Virus record (IMG/VR): IMGVR_UViG_3300036781_000819
Span: 1-40,705 of that record
Source: a virus
Length of the DNA stretch: 40,705 nt
Strand: one strand, 5' to 3'
This document shows, in pieces, positions 1 to 6,912 of this stretch. The notes beneath the pieces are model-generated. The model made no database searches, was not told the origin of the DNA, and saw only the letters and a program-made list of their open reading frames with translations. Within the stretch, counting starts at the first letter, position 1; the number at the start of each line of letters is the position of its first letter. The position numbers were made by a program, and so were the translations under genes.

Positions 1-1614
1 TCAAATCCCTCCTCCGCTACCAACAGATACCCCCGTCAGGAGCGCGGCGTTCCGCTTGCGTTCCGGCGGGGGTATGACCTCGAACAGGCCGGCCAGCTGG
101 CCCTTCAGTTCTATGTCCATTTGGCGGCTCTCCGGACGTGGGTGGAGGTTGATCCGGTCCACGAGCTGGCGGACATAGGCCACCGCCTCCTGCCGCCCTA
201 CGACATCCCCGTTGAGCCTCTGGATCATGTCTGAAACACGCTGGCGGTAAATGCCGGCGATCCTGGGATGCAGCTCTACGACCTCCCGACCGGCGCCGGC
301 ACCCTGCGCCACATCGAGCTCGGCCTTGCGCCGCTCCATGTCGGAAAGCTTGGTCCGTACAGCAGGGGAATCGGTGCCGTCGAGGATGGCGGCCACGGCC
401 CGGTCGATCTTGGCCGTAAGATCCCGCAGCTCGCCCGCCACCTGGTCTTTGCGGTTCTCGCTCGCCGCCCGCAGGCGCTTCATCTCCTTGCGGTATTCCT
501 CCACGGCGGCCGCGACGACGTCGGGGGCGGCCAGGCTCTCCTGCAGGCCGTCGAGGACGCGATGCTCCAGCTCTTCCGTCCGGATCGACCGGCCGTTCTC
601 GCAGGTGCCGTGGTAACGGTTGCCGCTGCAGTTGAGCCGGCCGAGGCTCTTGGACGTGAAGGGCTTGCCGCACCATCCACAGAAGACCAGGCCCGACAGC
701 AGGCCCTTCGGCCGGCGGAACTTGCCGGTCGACAGCGTGGCGCCGCGCTTGTCGATCACGGCTTGCGCCGCCGACCAGTCCTCAGCCGCCACGATGCGCA
801 GCTCTGGCACGTCGGCGACGATCCATTCTGCCTTCGGATTGAGCCGCGCGACGCGCCGTCCAGTCTCGGGGTCTTTACTGAAGGTCTGGCGGTTGTAGGT
901 CAGACGGCCGACATAGACCTCATTGTGCAGAATCCCAGTCCCGCGCGCGCGGCTTCCTGAAATCATGTTCTGCGCCCATGGCCTTCCACCGGGGCCCGAC
1001 ACGCCTTGCCGGTTGAGGGTCATGGCGATCTCGCGCGTCGTCATGCCGCCGGCGTAGTCGCGGACGATCCGGCGCACGATGTCGGCCTCTACCTGGTCGA
1101 CCGCCCGCAGGCCGCGGCGCGGCTCACCCTTGGCGTCCAGCTCATGCTTCACCCGGTAGCCATAGGCGATGCCGGCGACGGCTAGGCCCTCGACGGCACG
1201 GCCGCTCTGGCCGCGCTTGATCTTGAAGCGCAGTCCCTTCAGGTAGCCGGCGTTCATCGTGCCCTTGAAGCCGACGGTCATCTCGTTGACCTCGCCCTCC
1301 TCGAGCGTGATCAGCGGGATGCGCAGATGCGTTAGCCGATCGTAGAGCAGGACCGTGTCAGCCTGGCCGCGCGAGAGGCGATCGAGCGCTTCCGAAAGAA
1401 CGACGTCGAACCTGCCTTCGCGCGCCGCGGCCATCAGGCCTTGGAAGCCTGGGCGGTTGATCGTGGAGGCGCCGCTGATGGCGTAGTCGGAGAACTCGTC
1501 GACGACGGTGCCGCCGAGCGCCGTTACCTTCTCGCGGCAGAGGCGGAGCTGGTCTTCGACGGAGCGTTCGCTCTGGCGGTCGCTCGAATATCGGGCATAG
1601 AGGGCGTAGCGCAT
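1..1614 (-). CDS. int: Large serine recombinase (phage integrase)
   Basis: A 537-residue site-specific recombinase that would integrate and excise the prophage through a covalent serine-DNA link. The N-terminal resolvase domain starts with YARYSSDRQS, giving the nucleophile Ser10 or Ser11, and has the catalytic DRLSR motif near residues 79-83. A recombinase domain follows at about 120-300, then a zinc ribbon with CGWCGK and later Cys residues (about 310-343), then a coiled coil at about 370-440. This is the full order expected of a large serine integrase. It is the last gene of the leftward operon and its stop codon is the first base of the window. No clear Shine-Dalgarno (SD) sequence precedes the ATG at 1614. 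No excision directionality factor is recognisable; one of the small leftward genes could serve. Confidence 0.93.
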   Translation of the reverse strand: MRYALYARYSSDRQSERSVEDQLRLCREKVTALGGTVVDEFSDYAISGASTINRPGFQGLMAAAREGRFDVVLSEALDRLSRGQADTVLLYDRLTHLRIPLITLEEGEVNEMTVGFKGTMNAGYLKGLRFKIKRGQSGRAVEGLAVAGIAYGYRVKHELDAKGEPRRGLRAVDQVEADIVRRIVRDYAGGMTTREIAMTLNRQGVSGPGGRPWAQNMISGSRARGTGILHNEVYVGRLTYNRQTFSKDPETGRRVARLNPKAEWIVADVPELRIVAAEDWSAAQAVIDKRGATLSTGKFRRPKGLLSGLVFCGWCGKPFTSKSLGRLNCSGNRYHGTCENGRSIRTEELEHRVLDGLQESLAAPDVVAAAVEEYRKEMKRLRAASENRKDQVAGELRDLTAKIDRAVAAILDGTDSPAVRTKLSDMERRKAELDVAQGAGAGREVVELHPRIAGIYRQRVSDMIQRLNGDVVGRQEAVAYVRQLVDRINLHPRPESRQMDIELKGQLAGLFEVIPPPERKRNAALLTGVSVGSGGGI

Positions 1615-1763
1615 GGCGGGCGATCCGCTGTTGGTGGGGCAACGGCGACGGGGAGTTCGGCCGCATAGTGCTCGCGCGCCAGCTGCCGCGCAAGGACGCG
1701 CGCCAGGCCCAGCACGGCGTCACGGCCGAGCTGAGGGGGCTGACCTGGCGCGCGGGGCTTCAT
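1524..1763 (-). CDS. Small hypothetical protein preceding the integrase
   Basis: A 79-codon frame starting one base after the stop of the upstream gene (TGA-T-ATG), so translational coupling is likely. Residues 1-35 form an Ala/Arg-rich amphipathic stretch (GLARVLARQLAREHYAAEL) like short proteins often found next to alphaproteobacterial recombinases. The last third overlaps the integrase start by 91 bases and looks like low-complexity read-through, so either the true protein is short in function or the annotation is spurious. No function is assigned. Confidence 0.4.
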   Translation of the reverse strand: MKPRAPGQPPQLGRDAVLGLARVLARQLAREHYAAELPVAVAPPTADRPPCATPSMPDIRATARANAPSKTSSASAARR

Positions 1764-1764
1764 A

Positions 1765-2238
1765 TCAGGAAGAGCCCTTGTTGCCGATCTTGGTGTCGAG
1801 GGCCGCGAGATAGGCATCGACCGCGCGTGTCAGGCTTCCGCGCGGATTTTCTCCACGTCCGAACTTCCAATTAACCGCAGCGTCCACCACCGCCATGATC
1901 TCGTCTCCGCTGGAAGGCGAGAGGGCGCGCCGCAGCTTCAGCCAGTCGTAATCCGTTAGGTGGCCGGTGCTGATCGTCACGTCGCCGTTGTCGTTGAAAA
2001 CGCAGGCGTCAAATGGGCGCAGCGCGACTTCAAGCGCCGCGATCCTGCCTTGCGCCGCGTCGGTGGTGCGGAGAGCATCATTGATGGCGCGAACGATATC
2101 TGATGCGCGGGCGTTGCCGAGCAATCGCGCGTCTCCCACCCAAGCCATGGCGCAGGCCCGAACGTAGGCCAGCACCGTCTGCCAATCGGCGTCATCTGGG
2201 CGAGGCTTCAGCCCCGCGTGGCTCGTGTCAGTGGTCAT
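1765..2238 (-). CDS. Hypothetical phage protein
   Basis: A 157-residue soluble protein of unrecognised family. It is mostly helical by composition, with a central GDVTISTGHLTDYDWLKLRRAL stretch in two parts and an N-terminal segment beginning MTTDTSHAGLK. A longer start at 2253 would overlap the upstream membrane-protein gene by 11 bases; neither start has a strong SD, and the 2238 start gives the more natural N-terminus. It lies in the leftward operon two genes before the integrase. No function is assigned. Confidence 0.65.
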   Translation of the reverse strand: MTTDTSHAGLKPRPDDADWQTVLAYVRACAMAWVGDARLLGNARASDIVRAINDALRTTDAAQGRIAALEVALRPFDACVFNDNGDVTISTGHLTDYDWLKLRRALSPSSGDEIMAVVDAAVNWKFGRGENPRGSLTRAVDAYLAALDTKIGNKGSS

Positions 2239-2242
2239 GGCT

Positions 2243-2434
2243 TCAAACCCCATCCAGCGTCATGGCGTAGATCATGAAGGCGACCAGAGCGGCCACCACC
2301 ATGCCGGCCACGACGGCCAGCATCCAGGCGCCGGCTGGGATGAAGATCCACAGCAGCAGGCTGACGACGAGGCCGAGGATCGCGCCGAGGAAACCCACGG
2401 CGAGATAGAAGATGGGCATCAGGTCGATGTTCAT
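2243..2434 (-). CDS. Small two-helix membrane protein
   Basis: A 63-residue protein made almost entirely of two hydrophobic segments, roughly residues 5-30 (FYLAVGFLGAILGLVVSLLL) and 34-58 (AGAWMLAVVAGMVVAALVAF), so it should sit in the inner membrane as a hairpin. An ATG at 2443 would leave no room for an SD, whereas AAGGA sits eight bases before the ATG at 2434, so that start was chosen. Its place among early-left genes fits a superinfection-exclusion or accessory membrane protein, but nothing proves that. Confidence 0.6.
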   Translation of the reverse strand: MNIDLMPIFYLAVGFLGAILGLVVSLLLWIFIPAGAWMLAVVAGMVVAALVAFMIYAMTLDGV

Positions 2435-2435
2435 A

Positions 2436-2693
2436 TCACGCATCCTTAGGCCTCTCGCCGCAGGTCAGCATGATCGGTGGATGCGTGACGCCGAGCAGGC
2501 GGACATGGATCGGCGCGCCGGCGATCAGGGCGGCCAGCTCGTCGGGCGTCGGAAACCAGGCCGTCACCATCGACGGCGTGCGGGGGCCGTTGACGGGGCA
2601 GTCGATTTGTTCGTCCCGCAGCGGCAGGCCGAAGTAGCCCTGCGACTGGCCGATGACGCGCGTGGCGTTGGCGATGCGCCCTATCTCCATCAT
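2436..2693 (-). CDS. Hypothetical phage protein
   Basis: An 85-residue soluble protein containing the phrase PTPDELAALIAGAPIHVRLLG, a beta/alpha pattern of unknown function seen in short phage ORFs. The gene overlaps the stop of the ParB-like gene (ATGATGG). Two adjacent ATGs exist, at 2693 and 2690; the second has the better distance from the upstream GAGG and would form a TGATG junction. Both junctions indicate translation within the leftward operon. No catalytic residues can be named. Confidence 0.6.
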   Translation of the reverse strand: MMEIGRIANATRVIGQSQGYFGLPLRDEQIDCPVNGPRTPSMVTAWFPTPDELAALIAGAPIHVRLLGVTHPPIMLTCGERPKDA

Positions 2694-3859
2694 TCCACCT
2701 CAGCCGGCTCGGCGGCATCGTCCTCGACTTCCCGCGCAGCGCTGCTGCGCGCGGCCTCGAGCTGCCTGTCGACCACGTCGCTGCGGATGTAGGTCGCCTC
2801 CATGGCGTCCTGGAAGTTCCACAGCTTGACCTCGGACGGCGTCAGGCTGTCGCCTTCGCTGCCCCAGGTGACGCTGACGAACTCCAGCGGCACGTCCTTC
2901 AGCGCCTTGTGATGGTGATGCAGCTGTCGCGGCTGGGCGCTCGGCAGGGTGCCGGTGAAGCCGCGCACGCTGTGCGTCGATCGCGTCGCGCCGGCGGCCG
3001 TCTTGCCGCCGCCGGCGATCGTCACCTTCGCGTCCGCCATGTTCGCCGCCCTCGGCTGCTGCAGATGCTCGCGCGCCTGGGTGAAGCTGATCTGCCCCTT
3101 GCGCAGCTGTTCCTTCATGTCGTCGGGCAGCTCGGTGGCGATCCGGCGATGCTGCTGCACGAAGCCGACCTTCTTCCTGATCAGCGCGGACAGGCTCTTG
3201 TTGTCCCATATCTCGGTGTCGGTCTTGGCCAGGTTCTCCAGCCATTCGCCGATCTCCAGCGGGGTCAAGTCCTCACGATGGATGTTCTCGGCGAGGGCGA
3301 TGACGGCCGCACGCTGGTCGTTGGCCTCGATCACCTTGCAGGCCATCAGGGCGCCCTGGGGCCAGCGCTTCTGCTCGACGAGCAGATGCGCGGCGCGGAT
3401 GCGGCGCTCGCCGGCGAGCAGCTCGACCATCGGGCGGCCGTCGTGCGTGCCGCCGCCGGTGGCGCGGACGACGAGGTTTTGCAGCTGGCCGTCGGCGAAC
3501 ATCTCGTCGGCCAGGCTGGCGATGCCTTCGGCGTCGAAATGCTTGCGCGGATTCAGGCTGTCGGGTCCGCCGAAGTAGATCTGGTCGAGCGCGAAATATT
3601 CGCCGCTGCCTGTCGCGTCGGCTGCCGGCGGCTGCTCGATCTCCAGCAGCCACCACAGCGGCTTGCCGAGCACCGGCGCCAGCTTGCGGTAGGTGTCGAG
3701 CTGCGGCTGGCCGCCGGCCATGATCAGCGACACCTGGCCGTTGGCGATGGCGGCGTCGCGCTCGATGGCGCGGCCGGACTTGCCGCCGTTCTGCGCCGCC
3801 TGGATGGCGCTTTGCAGGTTCGAGGCTGTCTCGTCGGGCTGGGCAGTCGTGGGCACCAT
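2690..3859 (-). CDS. ParB/RepB/Spo0J-family DNA-binding protein
   Basis: A 389-residue protein with a ParB N-terminal domain. The CTP-binding box GERRIRAA is present within LLAGERRIRAAHLL, followed by AENIHREDLTPLEIGEWL, the usual ParB segment. A short N-terminal helix-turn-helix-like region (SGRAIERDAAIANGQVSLIM) precedes it, and a second possible HTH (IRKKVGFVQQHRRIATEL) follows the ParB core. The open frame continues upstream of 3859, but the ATG at 3859 has GGAGA seven bases before it, and upstream residues are Arg/Pro-rich shadow sequence. No ParA partner lies in the window, so plasmid-style partitioning is unlikely; a regulatory or replication/recombination role is more plausible. The C-terminus is acidic and low in complexity. 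Confidence 0.85.
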   Translation of the reverse strand: MVPTTAQPDETASNLQSAIQAAQNGGKSGRAIERDAAIANGQVSLIMAGGQPQLDTYRKLAPVLGKPLWWLLEIEQPPAADATGSGEYFALDQIYFGGPDSLNPRKHFDAEGIASLADEMFADGQLQNLVVRATGGGTHDGRPMVELLAGERRIRAAHLLVEQKRWPQGALMACKVIEANDQRAAVIALAENIHREDLTPLEIGEWLENLAKTDTEIWDNKSLSALIRKKVGFVQQHRRIATELPDDMKEQLRKGQISFTQAREHLQQPRAANMADAKVTIAGGGKTAAGATRSTHSVRGFTGTLPSAQPRQLHHHHKALKDVPLEFVSVTWGSEGDSLTPSEVKLWNFQDAMEATYIRSDVVDRQLEAARSSAAREVEDDAAEPAEVE

Positions 3860-3894
3860 GGTCGTCTCCAGGGGATCGTCTGTGGGAGGAGGGG

Positions 3895-3968
3895 CGCCGC
3901 CGGGCGGATGGGGGGAAACGCCCGGCGGCGGGGGTCGGTCGGCCAGAACCGGGGGGCTTCGGCCGACC
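3895..3968 (-). promoter_or_regulatory. Tandem RNA hairpins between DUF2303 and ParB-like genes
   Basis: The 119-base gap between the two genes holds two inverted repeats. CGCCGCCGGGCG (3895-3906) pairs perfectly with CGCCCGGCGGCG (3919-3930), a 12-bp stem with a 12-base loop. GGTCGGCC (3937-3944) pairs with GGCCGACC (3961-3968). Neither is followed by a U-run on the minus strand, so these look like attenuation, mRNA-stability or processing elements, not simple intrinsic terminators. Confidence 0.55.
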
Positions 3969-3978
3969 GGGGGAAGCG

Positions 3979-5061
3979 CTAGGCCGACATCTCCGGCGCG
4001 CCGAGGTAGAGCGGCAGCTTGGTTTCGTCGACGACCTGCTTGCAGGTTTGCTTGAAGGCATGGTCGAAGGCCTTGTCGTGTCGGTAGAGCTCGAAGAACC
4101 AGATGATCTGCGGACCGTCCTTGCGATAGCGCAGTCGCACGGCGATGCGGTAGCGCGGGCCGTCCAGGAAGATCGGGATGGCGATCAGGAACAGGTTGGG
4201 CACCTTGAGCTTGGCGCCGGTCGCGTCCTTGTGCTCGCTGGCGAAGATGAACTGCGTCTCGCCGCTTTGCAGCATCTCGGCGTTGGTCACGGTTTCCGAG
4301 ACATGGACGGTGAGGCCGCGCGACAGTTCCATCAGCCGCTGCGGGCTGGCGAAGCTGCCGCCGATGGTGCGCACAAGGTAGGCGAGCTCTTCGTCCGGCG
4401 TGCGGTCGCCGAAGTCGCCGCCGGCGGTGGCGGCGGCGATCTCCTCGCCCTCGCGATAGGCGATCCCGGGCGGCGCGAAGATCACGTCGGCGATGCGGTC
4501 CTCGATGAACTTGGCGAAGTCGCCCTGGCTCATGGACTTGGCGTTCTGGCCATTCCACTCCTTCCACTCGTCGGACAGCGGATTGGGGTAATGGGCGCGG
4601 TGCTTGCCGAAGCGCGGCGCTCCGGCCGGGCCGGGACGGTTGTAGTCGTACACGGCGGTGATCGACGGCCGGTTGCGATCCTGGCAGGCGAAGACGACGC
4701 TGTGCTCGTCCTTGAAGGCTTTGACGTGTTCAATCAGGCTGTCGAGGTTCGTGAAGCTGGCCGAGCCGACCTTGCGCTCGGGCGCCTGGCGGTACTCGTC
4801 GATGAACGGCTTGGCGCTCTTCAGGGTCTTGCCCTCAGGCATGATCAGCACCGGCACCGCGTCGCCGGCCACCTTACGCGGCAGGGTGGCGATCTGGGCG
4901 CCGCCGAGCTTCTCGACGTACTCGGTGACTTCGCCGAATCCGGAGAGGTGGGTGGCCTGGGGCGCGGCAATGCAGGAAAGCGCGGCCGCGCCGGACGGGC
5001 TGTCGTCGGGGGTGGGGGTGGCGGCTGTCTTGGTGGTCTTGGTCATGGACGGGTCTTTCAT
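3979..5061 (-). CDS. DUF2303 (YfdQ-like) phage protein
   Basis: A 360-residue protein resembling the phage DUF2303/YfdQ family. Recognisable family segments are FNTL-like SASFTNLDSLIEHVKAF, then YDYNRPG, WKEWNGQ, and the late FIFASEHKDATG and VPNLFLIAIPIF stretches. The family is widespread in tailed phages next to recombination or partition-like genes, and its biochemical role is not established. The first 35 residues are Thr/Pro/Ala-rich and probably disordered; a second ATG at 5046 (MTKTTK) could be the true start. It is the largest gene upstream of the ParB-like protein and is separated from it by structured RNA. Confidence 0.78.
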   Translation of the reverse strand: MKDPSMTKTTKTAATPTPDDSPSGAAALSCIAAPQATHLSGFGEVTEYVEKLGGAQIATLPRKVAGDAVPVLIMPEGKTLKSAKPFIDEYRQAPERKVGSASFTNLDSLIEHVKAFKDEHSVVFACQDRNRPSITAVYDYNRPGPAGAPRFGKHRAHYPNPLSDEWKEWNGQNAKSMSQGDFAKFIEDRIADVIFAPPGIAYREGEEIAAATAGGDFGDRTPDEELAYLVRTIGGSFASPQRLMELSRGLTVHVSETVTNAEMLQSGETQFIFASEHKDATGAKLKVPNLFLIAIPIFLDGPRYRIAVRLRYRKDGPQIIWFFELYRHDKAFDHAFKQTCKQVVDETKLPLYLGAPEMSA

Positions 5062-5118
5062 GCTGCCGGACTTGTGCCGGCGGTTGGGGAGAACGCGAGG
5101 CGGGGACGGATGGGCGGG

Positions 5119-5484
5119 CTAGGTGGCGATGGGCTTGTCCAGGCGCTTGCCCTGCGGATCCCACATCGTCATCTGGCGCGGGTTCTGGCCGACGAAGCTG
5201 CCGTCTTTGAGCGACCACATGATCGAGCGCCCGCGCGGCGTGCGTGGCAGCGACGTGTCGACCGCGGCGACGATCTCGTAGAGGTTGTCCTTGAGCTTGA
5301 AGTCGAGCTTCAGCGACAGCCGGCCTTTGGCGGCGCCGCCGTAAGCCATCACGTGGTCGGTGAGCTCTCGGGCGATCTTGCGCAGCTGCTCGGTCAGCTC
5401 GGCATGCAGCTCGCCGTCTTCGCAGCCGACGATGAAGTCGGCGAAGGTCGTCTTGTCGGGGGGGGCTTCGTTGGGAATCGACAT
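5119..5484 (-). CDS. Conserved hypothetical phage protein upstream of DUF2303
   Basis: A 121-residue protein with a helical first half (ELTEQLRKIARELTDHVM) and a beta-rich second half (GRLSLKLDFKLKDNLYEIVA). Proteins of this size and pattern often accompany DUF2303 genes in alphaproteobacterial prophages, which suggests a functional pair. The start at 5484 has AAGGA five bases upstream. It ends 57 bases before the DUF2303 start. Function unknown. Confidence 0.7.
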   Translation of the reverse strand: MSIPNEAPPDKTTFADFIVGCEDGELHAELTEQLRKIARELTDHVMAYGGAAKGRLSLKLDFKLKDNLYEIVAAVDTSLPRTPRGRSIMWSLKDGSFVGQNPRQMTMWDPQGKRLDKPIAT

Positions 5485-5510
5485 GATGGTCCTTGGCTTG
5501 GTGGTGAAGC

Positions 5511-5876
5511 TCAGGCGGCGGGGCCGCTATGGTCGGGATGGGTTGCGTTCATGCGCGCGGGCAGCCAATGCGGCATGTCGGCGCACCGCCGGATGAGCGA
5601 GAGTTGGAAGCCTTCGAAGCTGGCCCGCCAGGGCTGGCCCTTCTTGCCTTCGATGAACAGCACGTCACAGCGCTGGCCGCCGTCGTCCGTTCGCTCGATC
5701 GAGATGACCGTGCCGCGCCGCTGCGCGCCGATCACGAGCACGATGTCGCGCGGCGCATAGCTGTGCATGATGCGCAGCGTCTCCGGCACTGCCGGCAATC
5801 CGCGCGCCTTGCGGGCGTCGGCCAGGCGAACCAGGTTCACGTGCGGTGGGGTGGTGTCGAGGGCAAGCACGGTCAT
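5511..5876 (-). CDS. Hypothetical phage protein
   Basis: A 121-residue soluble protein. The frame is open further upstream, but AGGAGG lies eight bases before the ATG at 5876, the best SD in the leftward operon, and the upstream residues are Arg/Pro-rich shadow sequence. The middle of the protein (RDIVLVIGAQRRGTVISIER) reads as a small beta-barrel, perhaps SH3-like. The start overlaps the stop of the short membrane-protein gene by one base (TGATG). Function unknown. Confidence 0.65.
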   Translation of the reverse strand: MTVLALDTTPPHVNLVRLADARKARGLPAVPETLRIMHSYAPRDIVLVIGAQRRGTVISIERTDDGGQRCDVLFIEGKKGQPWRASFEGFQLSLIRRCADMPHWLPARMNATHPDHSGPAA

Positions 5877-6031
5877 CACAAACCTCCTACGGATGCGCGG
5901 ATGAGCCCGGCGCCGGCGGCGGCGAGCAGGATGACGGCGGCGGTGACGCCGAGAGACGCACAGAGGACGCGGCCCGCCAGCGGCATGCCGAGCCGTCGGT
6001 CGAGGTAAGGGGTGCGGCGATGGAAGATCAT
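5876..6031 (-). CDS. Very small membrane protein (51 residues)
   Basis: A 51-codon gene. It starts inside the stop of its upstream neighbour (ATGA at 6031-6028) and ends inside the start of its downstream neighbour (TGATG at 5878-5874), so it fits the operon with no spare bases. The N-terminus is basic (MIFHRRTPYLDRRLG), and residues about 25-45 (VLCASLGVTAAVILLAAAGA) form one membrane helix, giving an inside-positive single-span protein. No family is recognised. Confidence 0.6.
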   Translation of the reverse strand: MIFHRRTPYLDRRLGMPLAGRVLCASLGVTAAVILLAAAGAGLIRASVGGL

Positions 6032-6309
6032 GCGCGGCCCTCAGCCTTGGCGATGGCGGCGCGCGCTTGGTCGAAAACGTCGGTCTTCCGGTCCGCAACC
6101 GCTACGACGGCCTTCAGCGCGTCCAGAAGATCGGGCGCGGCGGCGATGAGGCGGGCGTTGGCTTCCGTGGCGTTATCGTGGCCGGGATGCACAATCGCCA
6201 CCACATATCTGCTCCCTTCTTCATTGGGCGCGCCCCGAACGAAGGTTTCGAATGGATTCTTATGTTCGATGGCCCAAGGCCCCGGCGTGTGCTTGCTGAC
6301 TTCGGCCAT
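6028..6309 (-). CDS. Phage protein with HTPGPW motif
   Basis: A 93-residue protein with the hallmark N-terminal KHTPGPW and the downstream ANARLIAAAPDLLDAL, a pair found together in many short phage proteins of unknown function. The start at 6309 was chosen because the conserved motif begins at residue 6 and upstream residues are Arg-rich shadow. It follows the preceding gene's stop by two bases and overlaps the next start by four. The role is unknown, though the family is very common in early regions of temperate phages. Confidence 0.75.
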   Translation of the reverse strand: MAEVSKHTPGPWAIEHKNPFETFVRGAPNEEGSRYVVAIVHPGHDNATEANARLIAAAPDLLDALKAVVAVADRKTDVFDQARAAIAKAEGRA

Positions 6310-6311
6310 GA

Positions 6312-6572
6312 TCAGCCCACCCCCTGGCGGATGCTGGCGCAGATGGCGTCGAGCCGTAGGCGCACGACGTCGGCCACGGCGATCAGCATCCGCTCGCCTT
6401 CTGCGCGCTCGATGCCGATGGCGTCGGCCAGATCTTGCGCGGAGGTCGCGAGGCCTGCGAGCGTGCGGGTCGTGACGACGGCGCTGGCGGCGGCGAGGTC
6501 GTCGCGCGCGGCGCTGTTGTGGCCGGCGCACTTGTCCAATTGCGGATAGCGCCCGTGGGTCAGCTGGGCCAT
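6312..6572 (-). CDS. Hypothetical phage protein
   Basis: An 86-residue, mostly helical soluble protein with no recognised domain; residues 25-80 (LAAASAVVTTRTLAGLAT to LDAICASIRQG) form several amphipathic helices. It sits three bases after the stop of the small membrane protein and two bases before the next start, consistent with one leftward mRNA. Function unknown. Confidence 0.6.
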   Translation of the reverse strand: MAQLTHGRYPQLDKCAGHNSAARDDLAAASAVVTTRTLAGLATSAQDLADAIGIERAEGERMLIAVADVVRLRLDAICASIRQGVG

Positions 6573-6575
6573 GGC

Positions 6576-6812
6576 TCAGGCCCTCCCGCTCTGGCCGCCG
6601 CGCACGGCGTGCGCGGAGCTGTCGGCCTGGGCGATGGCGGCATAGCCGGGGCGTTCCAGCTCGCCGGTATGCACGGCGATCAGGGCGGCGAGCGTCGTCG
6701 CCATGAGCAGGAGGATGGTTTCCCAGCGCGGCTGGTCGGGCCGGCCCGTGTCGCTCAGCGGCCTAAACGCGGCCTGCGACGAAGTGAGGGGAAACGCTGA
6801 ACGGGTGTGCAT
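6576..6812 (-). CDS. Small single-span membrane protein, first gene of leftward operon
   Basis: A 78-residue protein with one hydrophobic helix at about residues 32-47 (ILLLMATTLAALIAV). An ATG at 6824 is possible, but GGAG lies six bases before the ATG at 6812, so the shorter form is preferred. It is the first gene after the operator-controlled leftward promoter, so it would be among the first proteins made on induction. The codons near its 3' end form one copy of the 17-bp palindrome described elsewhere (6600-6616). Function unknown. Confidence 0.6.
   Translation of the reverse strand: MHTRSAFPLTSSQAAFRPLSDTGRPDQPRWETILLLMATTLAALIAVHTGELERPGYAAIAQADSSAHAVRGGQSGRA
6600..6616. repeat. 17-bp palindromic repeat, copy 1
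   Basis: GCGCACGGCGTGCGCGG, with a perfect 7+1+7 palindromic core. Identical copies occur at 15191-15207 and 28488-28504. This copy lies in the last codons of the first leftward gene. Confidence 0.8.
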
Positions 6813-6854
6813 CGCACTCTCCATGGCGCCGGAGGAACCGGCTGATGGAGAGGG

Positions 6855-6883
6855 ACGCTAGTGCGGATAAAAATCCGCGTCAA
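6855..6883 (-). promoter_or_regulatory. Leftward early promoter (pL-like)
   Basis: On the minus strand, TTGACG (6878-6883) serves as -35 and TAGCGT (6855-6860) as a weak -10, with a 17-base spacer. Operator 1 occupies that spacer, so bound repressor would block RNA polymerase. Transcription would start near 6848 and run into the leftward operon. The -10 is poor, so confidence rests on the position and on the identical TTGACG of the rightward promoter. Confidence 0.6.
6863..6878. promoter_or_regulatory. Repressor operator 1
   Basis: GCGGATAAAAATCCGC, an inverted repeat of GCGGAT/ATCCGC around a four-base A/T centre. It lies between the -35 and -10 of the leftward promoter. It is one of five such sites flanking the repressor operon and is inferred to be the repressor's binding site. 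Confidence 0.8.
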
Positions 6884-6891
6884 TAGAAAAT

Positions 6892-6907
6892 GCGGATAAA
6901 TATCCGC
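6892..6907. promoter_or_regulatory. Repressor operator 2
   Basis: GCGGATAAATATCCGC, identical to operator 5. The palindrome extends outward with matching GAAAAT/ATTTTC arms to 28 bp (6886-6913). It lies just upstream of the leftward -35, 29 bp centre to centre from operator 1, close to three helical turns, which suits cooperative binding. Confidence 0.8.
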
Positions 6908-6912
6908 ATTTT

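Noticed and set aside
3860-4567. N-terminal extension of the ParB-like gene to 4567
   Set aside because: The extra residues are Arg/Pro-rich, lie opposite the DUF2303 gene in a shadow frame and cross two hairpins; ATG 3859 has a good SD.
4048-5760. 570-codon plus-strand frame opposite DUF2303 and its neighbours
   Set aside because: Shadow frame rich in Gly/Ala/Arg with no recognisable motif, covering three well-formed minus-strand genes.
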